DNA of 64,000 bases from Rhytidiadelphus loreus (taxonomy: Eukaryota; Streptophyta; Bryopsida; Hypnales; Hylocomiaceae): assembly GCA_947034895.1 (NCBI GenBank), contig OX344763.1:29697025-29761024 (forward strand), given 5' to 3'. Positions 49,126-58,869 of the stretch are shown piece by piece. Numbering within the stretch: position 1 is the stretch's first letter; every line of letters starts with the position of its first letter. The translations under genes were made by a program, and so were the position numbers. The notes under the pieces were generated by a model, which made no database searches, was not told the DNA's origin, and saw only the letters and a program-made list of their open reading frames with translations.

Positions 49126-49536
49126 ATTTGCACCGGTCGTAGTACCAATTTCTGGGATTTGCACCGGTCGTGGCATCCAGCTACAGCTATTATGAACTGT
49201 CCGTCATTTGCTGAGCACGTCCTGTTAAACTTATTCTTGGAAGGACGCGCCTCGCTGGGCACCCCTTTGCCACCGCCTTCCCAAACCCGACGACCTTCCT
49301 CTATAGAGAACGATTTTCCAAGCAAGAAACAACAAAACGAATTATATCACAAAGTCATCTTCTCTCAAGAATCGAACAATCTGTGCAGCAAGACTCAGCA
49401 AGACTCAAGAGTATATTCTTAGGCTCGTTAAAGGGTTCACATTGAACGCAACTTGACAGCATTAAGTCGATCCATTTTCAACCAAAGAAAAAATGACTCA
49501 ATTTAGCATTATGAAGAGGTCTCCATACCGAACAAG

Positions 49537-50095
49537 CTAGAACATGGAGAAAATGTTTGTTCTGAACGTCCGCTCAATCTGCTCGGATTGCAAGTCCTCG
49601 ATATTCTCTACGGTGTGCTGCTCTCCAGCATTGTTTACCAGAATGTCGATACGTCCATACTTTTCCACCACTTCATTGATTACCTACAGATCAAAAAGAT
49701 TCAAGTGATGGCTGAATACACAATGTCTACTATCTGTCCAGTACCTCAAAACAAATACAAAACAACAAAACAACTTTGTACAACTGGCAGAAGGAACCTC
49801 GGAAAGATTACATTGAGCTCTGATAGAAGAATGATATTCTAAGAGTTTCAGGCATTTTGAACAAGTAAAGATCGGTCACCTTCTGGCAATTCTCGTCAAA
49901 TCCAAGATCCACTCCAATTTCCAGAGGAGCCTTAGCGTTATCTGTTTGCGCTTTCTTCAGAGTATCGATAGTATCATCGACGTCCTTATCCTCAGGTCCT
50001 GGCAAAAATGTAAAAGCCAATGTGTGGCTCCTTCCAAAGCAAAGTGATGACCCACAGCTCGCCCAATCCCAGATTCCAATGATGCCAACTCCCTT
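49537..50095 (-). pseudogene. Short-chain dehydrogenase fragment (glucose/ribitol dehydrogenase-like)
   Basis: Minus-strand fragments match the N-terminal half of plant SDRs annotated as glucose and ribitol dehydrogenase homologues. The first part reads ESGIGRAVGHHFALEGAT and then, after a 2-base shift near 50025, LAFTFLPGPEDKDVDDT to DLGFDENCQK. A normal intron follows (donor GTGACC at 49879, acceptor CTGTAG at 49684). The second exon gives INEVVEKYGRIDILVNNAGEQ and RTFRTNIFSMF, then a TAG at 49537-49539. The NNAG motif is intact. The first Gly motif (TGGxxGIG) is degraded to ASLESGIG. The catalytic Tyr-x3-Lys part is missing. Truncated at both ends, with an intron kept, it is a genomic fragment and not a retrocopy. 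The living paralogue would be a cytosolic NAD(P)-dependent oxidoreductase. Confidence 0.75.
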
Positions 50096-50109
50096 GATGA
50101 TCGCAGGGA

Positions 50110-50425
50110 CTAGCTTCGTTCACTTGGATTGGTGCTGCGCGGTGGTGCGTCCTCGACGTTGGCAGGGACTTGTCGGGTCGGAGCTGCGCGCGCGGTGGTG
50201 CGTCCTTGATGCTGGCAGATTGAAGGAGACGGCTGTGGCGCGAGGTTGCAAGTCGGGCAGCTGCTGCGCGGGGAGCTTCTGCAGATGGCTGCTGCGCGGA
50301 GGGCTCGTCGAAATGGCTGTTGCGCGAGGGGCTTGTGGAAATGGCTGCTGCGTGAAGACTTCGTCGAGTTGGTTGGTTGCGCGGGGACTCGTGGAGACGG
50401 CTACTGCAGTGTTACGTGAGGACTT
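50110..50425. repeat. GC-rich degenerate tandem repeat beside the SDR fragment
   Basis: A GGTGGTGCGTCCT(C/T)GA.G.TGGCAG word is duplicated near 50140 and 50193. It is followed by five or six degenerate copies of a roughly 40-bp unit (ATGGCTGCTGCGCGGAGGG, CTCGTCGAAATGGCTG). The plus-strand frame through it (50022-50477) is Cys/Ala/Val-rich and I regard it as non-coding. Confidence 0.6.
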
Positions 50426-51014
50426 CTTTGGGTCGTTCGTGAATCATACCCCAGGAGCATCACCAATCAAGCATTGACGGCAAGCCAACTGCTCAAATTC
50501 TGAGACCAATCGTAAATCCTAAACCTTCAAGCTTCCACAAAAACCAAGCCCCAAGCGATAACCTTGAAAGTTAAAAACCTAAACTCAAAACTGCAAACGA
50601 CCTAAATCCAAAATCCCAGCAAACCCAATATCAGTTCAACCTAGTATCGTCTTCCTTTCCAAGCGAAAATATGTCATGTTTGTTGAGAGACAAATACTTA
50701 GACGGGTTGCCTCCTGCTACAACCAGATACTTAGCAACCCCAATTCAATTACGATATTCAAGCCTTCTCAGGATTACAAAGACTCCGATAGCATGGTAAA
50801 AATTATCAAAGATTTCCCCTGGTCAAGTTACAGACCTAATTCCTACAATGCAAACATAGATGATTCTAATGTAAACGGGAATCGCCAAAATCCCAGCTAA
50901 TCCAGTCTGCCAAGCAAAGGAACGAAGAAAACAAGTCCAAAGTTAGAACTAACCCTAGCTGCCTGGGAGTACCCTAAACCCTAAAAACACTTCGTTAACG
51001 GGTCTTTCTTATTT

Positions 51015-51143
51015 CCATAAATTCCTGTCATACAAACTCTTAAGTGAACATAAATCCCTGTCATACAGCCTTTTAAATGAACATAAATTCTTGTCATACA
51101 GTCTTTTATGTGAACTCAAATCCCCTTTATACAGCTTTTATTG
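51015..51143. repeat. 33-bp tandem repeat, four imperfect copies
   Basis: Copies of GTGAACATAAATCCCTGTCATACAG plus a T-rich tail start near 51015, 51044, 51078 and 51111. No coding potential; AT-rich sequence continues on both sides. Confidence 0.7.
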
Positions 51144-51552
51144 TAGATTCATTCAACATTTTTTTTTCTCTTAGTAGATTTTTACATGCCCTCATTTTGT
51201 TGGCGCATTCAAGGAGGGATTGGTCTACACAGGCTGGAATTGCCTAGCAACAATGACAAATTGCTAGAATAAAAACTTGGATTTACTTGATTGTATACAT
51301 TTTATCATCTACATTAAATTATTTGTCTATGTCTATACTTACTGTACTAACAAAAATTTACATAACCCCTATTTGTGAATGCTAACTTATTAATAAAAAT
51401 TCCTACTATGTAATTTTTTTATATAGCCTAATTTATATATAATACAATATGTAGCATTTCATAGACCCTATAGTAGCCCTACATATTATATAAAATTTGG
51501 GGGGCTTGAATTAAATGGACCCTATCTTTTAACTCACGGAGTTTTCTAAAAA

Positions 51553-52396
51553 TCTCGAGTGTTCCCCCCGGGGAGAGAAGGATCCTCGGTTTCTTCAAAT
51601 GCTGATTGAAGCATGTTCACTCCCAAATGATGTTGTTCTAGACTGCACTGCTGCAACAAGTGATATGATATACCTTTACTAACTAGTTTTTGTAAATCTA
51701 TTTCTTCTTTTGCTTTGACTCTTTTAATATTGTAGACTAAATATGTTGTTGTCATGGTGTTGCTGATAGGGGCCTCCATCCACGCTTGCCGGATTTTGAG
51801 TCGACACATCGTTGCACTTGAGGAAGACAAAGCCATTTTCAATGAAATTTTGGCCCCTATGATTTGCGTATCTCCAAGGGTTCCTACCTCAGTCGCAACA
51901 GTGCCTATACATTCAGACGATGAGGACGAATTGGAAGTTGAAGTTCCCCACATTGTGAAGATATCCCGTTTCTGTAAGTAAGTCTATCTAAAACTACAAT
52001 TTTTTTCAAATATATATGTGTACTTCTTAAGCATTCTTTGAAGTCCACTTCAAATTATGTTCATTTCCTTTAACATCGTACAATGGACTTGCATGTCATT
52101 TCTAAATTATGTTTTTTGATTGCAGCATGATTTCAGACAAGTCTGGTCATCGCCCTTTCTTTACTCTACTTGGTTTTTTTCCAAGCCCGAAGAAGTCCTT
52201 CGTGTTGCCGTCGTATGTAGAGGCTTTAGCTTCAACATTTGCATGTCAATCATATCATCCTACACGGACAAATTCTAATTTGATAGAGCCACGAGTGTTG
52301 CAATTTGTAGATGACATAGCCTTGGGATCAGACGATGAGCCGTCATCGTCCAATAGTAGTGGTAACTCCGAGTCTATGTCAACATCTTCTACTTGA
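51553..52396 (+). pseudogene. Beta-class methyltransferase-like gene, 3' block with motif I
   Basis: Three exon segments: about 51553-51660, 51771-51979 and 52127-52396, with canonical GT..AG joins (GCAACAA|GTGATA, GATAG|GGGCC, TGTAA|GTAAGT, GATTGCAG|CATG). The first reads RFLQMLIEACSLPNDVVLDCTAAT. The second continues ASIHACRILSRHIVALEEDKAIFNEIL. The order FLQ..LI..S..-DVVLDCTA.T-..AC....RH..ALE.D is the C-terminal AdoMet-binding pattern (motif I, then the acidic residue that binds ribose) of beta-class N4/N6 amino-methyltransferases. The join replaces a Gly of the loop with Arg. The third exon is a Ser/Asp-rich tail ending SMSTSST and a stop at 52396. It is collinear with the blocks at 15-17 kb and 39-41 kb and is probably the 3' end of the same gene, but a separate copy is possible. 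Confidence 0.55.
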
Positions 52397-52449
52397 TTCT
52401 TTTTGTTGTTGCATTACACTTTATAACTTTCATTTTATGGTCTATGATA

Positions 52450-55400
52450 TGCTGTTTTCTAACCCGTAGTCATCGGCATTGTAGGTAATATACGTTGATG
52501 TATTCAAAGTTAATCTATTTTTTGAAATTACCGTGTTCTATATGAAATTATATCCCTAATTATGTATCCCTAATTATGTATCCATTTTTCTTGCCTTACA
52601 TTTTTTAGGTCACGTCGTTATTCTAAAGTCCATAGTCATGGGTACTCCATCAAACCCTAAACCGCAAAAATATACGCTCACACACTCTCATGCCCACACA
52701 CTCATGCTCACAGGCTCCTAGGCTCACGCTCACAGGCTCACAAAATAGCAACCTTGAAAGATGGAGGGTGTAAAATTGTCAAAAATTGCCAACTTTAGTA
52801 CATTGGCCATAGTTTAAATTAATTCTTTTTCAAAAATTCTAACTATACCAAATTGTCATAGACTATTATGTCAATGTGTGGAAAAAATTTGAAACCATTT
52901 TATTGTGTAGATTGAAAGATTATATCTTTTGAAGTGAGTATCAAAATTTCATTTTATTCATGGAAATTTGGTTAGTAGACTCCGAACCCTCTTGGGATGG
53001 AAAAAATTCTCTCTACAAAAATGAAGACTTACAACATTCATTAGTTCATTAAAATATGTTATTAGGTACACTTGTACAAAATTTTAATCCCTAAATGACC
53101 AAACCAGGCATTTTTTGACAACATAGCAATTTAGACAGCTCATTACGAATGGAATTTTTATTTATTTTTCTTTGAAATTTTCATACAATATATACATGAG
53201 GAATAGCTTTAAGGTGCAACAATTTTCATAATTTTTGACTACATGGTTAAAAAGTTTTTGCATGATATGTAATTTCATTGTTTTGAAGACAACCCAAGCA
53301 ACTTAGAAAATTTCTTGAAAAATCACTTTTAAAAAAAATAAAAATTTGAAATTAGTATCCATATACATATACATGGAAAGATTTGAATCATTCCATTTTG
53401 ATTAATGAGATGAAACTTATTGACATTAGATGAGATTTGAGGGCAAGGGAGGGTCATTTCAAGCATGTTCCCTACCCTGGGAACCAATCAACATTACGTG
53501 ATTTGGAGGGCTTTTGGGAGATTGCGAGTTCTCTACAGTTCTTAGATTGTGGAAACGTCACGGGACCAACAGTCTAGCATGGTAGAGAGACTACCACGTT
53601 GGATAATATTAATTAATTAATTCTTTAAAAAAAATAAGATTAAGATTTTATTTATTATAATATCAAATAATCAGATTGTCTGTACATGGTTCACAACATG
53701 GGGAACCATGTCCGGACAGTCTCTTAGAGGCCTCAAATCTCCCCTTATGAAATATGAAAACATTAAATCTTTATTAAAAAACTTTATTGATTTTTTTAAA
53801 TTATTATTAATTAATTAAAAATACAATTTTAAATAAAAATATTATTTTTTAAATAAATTTTTTAATGATTTAATAATCTGACGTGGCACAATCATGGCCA
53901 CGTTAGATTGTTGTTGTGGCAAAGTTCCCAACACTCCCCGTTGTTTGGAAACGCTTTGGAATTCACAATCTTCTTTTGCCCTCAAATCCCTTCTAATGGG
54001 AGTATTAGTTTGCGGGTAGTTATGGATTCTCTACTCTACGATAGACTTTGAAGTCCTTTTATAACTCAATTTTCAATATTTTTGAAAAAAATAAAAGCAT
54101 TGGGTGTAGAGTTTATTACAACATTACAACCATTTAGATTGGCATTTTTCAATTCCACTAAAATTTTTATAGGTGGTCCTAACTTATTTTTTCAACATAT
54201 TATGAGAGTAACAAGCTGTAGGATCTATATATTTTTGTGTAAAAAGTTTGAAAGATGAAATCTAGCCATTTGAGAAGAGTTGAAAATGTCTCTTTTTCAA
54301 ATTCAAGTGACTTATCTTGCAATTGGTAAGGTTTTTTATTTTGAAATTTTAGGAGGGTGTACTTTAACAAACTGTTAACTAAAGGATCCTATGGTTGGAC
54401 TTGTTCTTGAACAAATATAGTTGAAGACTTTGACCTTGCTTTGGGTTTGAGTACCTTGAAACAATTTTGGGCCTAAATATACCAAAAACCTTTAGGGATT
54501 AAAAGAAAATAACAGATCTACCTTCCTCTAAAGCACCATGCAATATAAGGTTGTTAAGTGATCTATTAATATACTAGCCAATTTGTGATGATTTCTTGTA
54601 GCACCATGGAATTTGTTTTCTTGAAATCCAAACATCGAAAATGTGGAGCCAAACATTTTGAATAAGTGGAATTTTTTTCAAATTTTTTGACTTCATAGAT
54701 TGCAAAATTATAGCATTTGGAGTTAGAAAAAAAATGCTTTTTTTCAAAATTGACTCAACATAGTAACAAAGTTAGACTCCTCTTGAAATGTGATTTTTGA
54801 ACTAAAATTAGTGGATTTTTTTACAATTTCATGCCATATCATATTAGTTATATACACACAAAATTTCAAGAGTCAATGGGATTTAGCAAAAAATGCCTAA
54901 AAGACATTCAAATTGCCCAAATTGTCCAAATTTTTCTAGGTAATATAATTTTCACCCGCACATTTGATTGATTTCTTCTTCTTCTTCTTGAAAAGGTGGT
55001 TAGTTTATATACCTTGTGTAAAAATTTTAAAATACATTCATTCAAAATTTGGCTTCATATGAACCTATCCAAATATCCAATTGTTTGTTAAATGGACAAT
55101 TGTCCTTTAGGCATTATTCAATATTCTAGGGTAATTGTAAAAAATACTTAGATTATTTCAATCACACTCAAAGACAATTCAGTTTCTCCACCAAAATTAT
55201 AATTCCAAAAGCATTAGGTGTTTTTCAGCTACACTAAAGGGCCGTTTCAGGCCCATTCTCAAATCTGTTCCCAATGCAGTGAGGGTGTGTCGGGTGCTAT
55301 ATTACCAAAAAAAAAAAAATGCTTCTGAAATGAGAAAATGAAAGTAAATTTTTTTTCTTTTAATGACATGGCAGTCGCTTGGCCACTTAGATTGTTGCAG

Positions 55401-58290
55401 TAGCGTAGCACCGCGCATTCCCTATAGTCAGGAACTCATGGCCAAATCCCATCTAATGACTCAACTACAAAAGAAACTCATAACCATTTTATATCTTTAT
55501 TTGAATTTTTTTTGTATTTAAAAAAATTCATTATCATTTTGAAAATTCATTATCATTTTTTCAAATATTTTATGGATTACAATGATTCAAATCTTTGTCT
55601 TGCAAATGTGCTCAAATGCTTCAAAGCGTTTTTTTATATGATTGTATGGATTGTAGAATTTTAATTGTATTAAAATATGATTAATCAATGAAAAGTCTTT
55701 TTAAGTAGGAAACAATGTATATATTTTTTATATTTTATTGAATCAATTAAACTATTTTCTAATAAAAGTATCAAAATATGAAATTTCTTGAAATTTCTTT
55801 GTAATCATTTTTCACATAACTTTTGGAGCATTTTTGCTCAAAGTGAATTTTTGGAAATGTGTTATTTGGAGTAGTTTACTAATTTCACTTATTTTATGTT
55901 GTTTTTAAATTTTTTCCAAAAACTAAAAGTCCTCTCAATACTACCCCAAATGCAACAATATCAATAGGGCTTTCTTGCAATCACCGTATACCACATATGA
56001 TATGTTTCAAATCATTTTCATGGGTATTGATTTTTGCATTGAAAAATTATGGGGATAGTCTTGTAGATTTCAATCTCAAAGCAAAAACCCACAAACATTT
56101 TTTTTTTAATTAATTTTGATTGGGTAGATTGATATGCATATGAAAAAATTTGAATAATTGTAATCCATAAAATATTTGCAATTGTGAGTGCAAAAGTAGC
56201 ACAAAATGTTGTTATTATAATTTAATTAAGAAATAAAAACAAGGAATATTTCTTATTTATTATAACATTTTCACCATTGGAATTGACATTTATCAATTTC
56301 ATAGTAAAGTTTTAGCTCAAGTTTTAGCAATTCACACTTGCCTTTGGCCTTGTACTTCCTTTGACTTAAATAATATATTGATGATAAAAAAATTGTAAAT
56401 TTTGACCTCAATTCATTTTTCAATACCATCATTGTCAAAATATTCAAATTGTTGAACCTATGAATTTTCTATTAAATTTTTTGGAAGACAAAACTTTACC
56501 TTGAGGAAGGGCTTAAAAAATTTATTTAAAAAATTTAAGCATTATTATATTGAAATTAGTGGAAATTTTCAATATAATGTTGAGATTTTATCTACAAAGT
56601 TATTTGGTTGTTTAAGGCCAAAAATTGAACTATCATACCATAATCTAAAGTAATGTTAAATTCTCTATTTCAATTATTATATTGGTGAATTTAGTCATAA
56701 GATCTTCTGGTTAATTGATTGAAGTATGAACTTTAAAAACTTTAGTTTTATAGATCTCACCAATTGCAAGATCATGGCTCTTGAATTTCAAAAATAAAAT
56801 TTTTTCATTTTGTCTTGAAGGCGAAGTTCTCTCTTCCCAACTTTTTGTGAAAACTAGCTTATGTCATACAATGTACCCAAAAGAGGTTGCCAAGGGTATT
56901 AGTTGTTCCCCCTTTTCCAAAAAAATTCATTCTGTGTCATACACTATTTGAAGTAGAGAATCTCATATTGAGGAACTAAGTTGTGAATACACACACAAAA
57001 ATGTAACAATAATTATTTATTTTTCATTTTTCATTTTGATTTTACAATGGAAGATTCTATAGTTCTACAAAAGAATACTAAATTACTAATGACTCAAAAA
57101 ATTAATTTTGTTGATGATATTTATATCATAGAAGGTTTACCTAGATTGAATTAAGAAACTTTGGATGGCTTTGTTGGCATCATCATTGGAAACAAATTAA
57201 AAATTAAACAAATTAAAATTATTATTATTATTTATTATTTATGATGTGTTTGTTTGCAATGTCTCTTCCTTCATTGGCATCAATGGATCTTCTTAAAATT
57301 AAAAAAATTGATATCTCATTGATGCATGTGAAGGAAGAGACAATCAATGATTGTGCACAACAATGCATAGTCCTAGTTAAAATATGCCAATCCTCATAGT
57401 GAAAATGTTGAAGTAAACAATGTATTTCATATCTAATTTTTTTTTTAAATATTAAAAAGATGAAATCCAAATTATCTTCAAATACTATTTTTGAGAAGAT
57501 TTGTCATTGTTGCCTACAAAATGTAACTTTTCATGACTTTCATTTGATCAATCAAATGAGAATGATTCAAAGCTTTCCACCTAATTATACACCAATAAAT
57601 CAAATCATATTTTTTTTCTTTTAGTTAAATAGGCAAATTTATTTACTATTATGACTATTTGAATATTTTTTCCAAAGAAAACAAAAACTATTAACTTTGG
57701 CAATATGCATTGAAATTGCATGAACCAAACCCAAGCTTGCCACGAAGACAATGATAACTAAGAGCTATACACGAATTTAAAAGTAATAAAAGTGAAAAAT
57801 AAAAATAAATCCAAATTCATAAAGTTACCCTGAAACACAAACCCCTACTTTGGTCAATAAAAAGGCTTTTGAAATGATCAATTGATGAAAGCCCTTTGCA
57901 CGTGTGGATTCCTCATCACTTTTACTTCTCACACACTCAAAACTTCTCATTTCCTTTTATAGAATTCATTCGAGTAGCTGATATGGGTGCTTCCCAAACT
58001 TTTTTGAAAAGAACTAAAAGAAAAGGAAAAAGAAATGTGTACTTCCATCCCAACATCCGAGTTTATTGTTCTTATTCTTATTCTGCACTTTGCCTATGGA
58101 TGAATGTCAAAGTTCATCCCAAATCCATGATCTTTTCATCCACGCGATTGGATCGAACCTTGCTGGACATGATGAGGCGGAAGTAGTTGTAACTCCTTTG
58201 CACTGCTGACATGGATCCCCCCTCCAATACGGTATCACAAAACTCGTTTTGCTTTTCTCCCCCTTCATCATCACTGATGCTTGGGCTGTA
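52450..58290. other. AT-rich repeat DNA without a supported gene
   Basis: Nearly 6 kb of AT-rich sequence with poly-A/T runs and no credible exon. Features seen: a CACGCTCACAGGCTCA-type simple repeat at about 52670-52740, a MITE-like element at 53424, and words shared with the 6.5-9 kb region (TCCCTAAATGACCAAACCAGG near 53089, TCCTTTAGGCATTA near 55110). Confidence 0.5.
53424..53998. repeat. MITE-like element with 25-bp inverted ends
   Basis: CATTAGATGAGATTTGAGGGCAA at 53424 faces TTGCCCTCAAATCCCTTCTAATG ending at 53998, matching in about 21 of 23 positions as inverted repeats. The 575-bp interior has no coding potential and contains an ACGTGGCACAATCATGGCCACGT palindrome-like stretch. A partial relative of its right end (GGCCAAATCCCATCTAATGAC) lies near 55441. 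No clear target duplication is visible. Confidence 0.5.
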
Positions 58291-58299
58291 ATTTTCCTC

Positions 58300-58850
58300 T
58301 TTTTAAAATGCACAAAACCAAGCCAAGGTGGGCTGATCAAAGTCATACAATTTAAAAAATAAAATTTCAATGCACAAAACCAATCCTAGGTGGGTTCAAC
58401 AAAGTCATATAATTTAAAAAAAAGAAATTTAAATGCACAAAACCTAGCCAAGGTGGGCTGAACAAAGTCAAATAATTTAAAATAAATAAACTTAAATGCA
58501 CAAAACCAAGCCACGGTGGGCTGAACAAAGTCATATGATTTTTTTTTTAAATGCACAAAACCAAGCCAAGGTGGGCTGAGCAAAGTCATATGAATTTTTT
58601 TTAAATGCACAAAACCAAGCCAAGGTGGGCTGAGCAAAGTCATATAAAAATTTTAAAAATGCACAAAACCAAGCCAAGGTGGGCTGAGCAAAGTCATATA
58701 ATTTTTTTTTAAATGCACAAAACCAAGCCAAGGTGGGCTGAACAAGGTCATATGAATTTTTTTTTAATGCACAAAACCAAGCCAAGGTGGGCTGAACAAG
58801 GTCATATGAATTTTTTTTTTAATGCACAAAACCAAGCCAAGGTGGGCTGA
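58300..58850. repeat. Minisatellite, 10 copies of a 53-64 bp unit
   Basis: The core ATGCACAAAACCAAGCCAAGGTGGGCTGA recurs near 58308, 58371, 58433, 58497, 58551, 58607, 58661, 58714, 58769 and 58823. Each copy is followed by ACAAAGTCATAT and a variable A/T run. Copies at 58371 and 58433 are the most diverged. Minus-strand frames through it repeat LAWFCAFKK and are an artefact of the repeat. Confidence 0.95.
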
Positions 58851-58869
58851 AAACAGGGCGAGATTCATA

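Noticed and set aside
50022..50477. 151-codon plus-strand Cys/Ala-rich frame
   Set aside because: It overlaps the antisense of the SDR fragment and a degenerate GC-rich tandem repeat.
50970..50995. Telomere-like CCCTAAACCCTAAA
   Set aside because: Only about two units at one site, which is common by chance in plant leaders and promoters and is not a telomere array.
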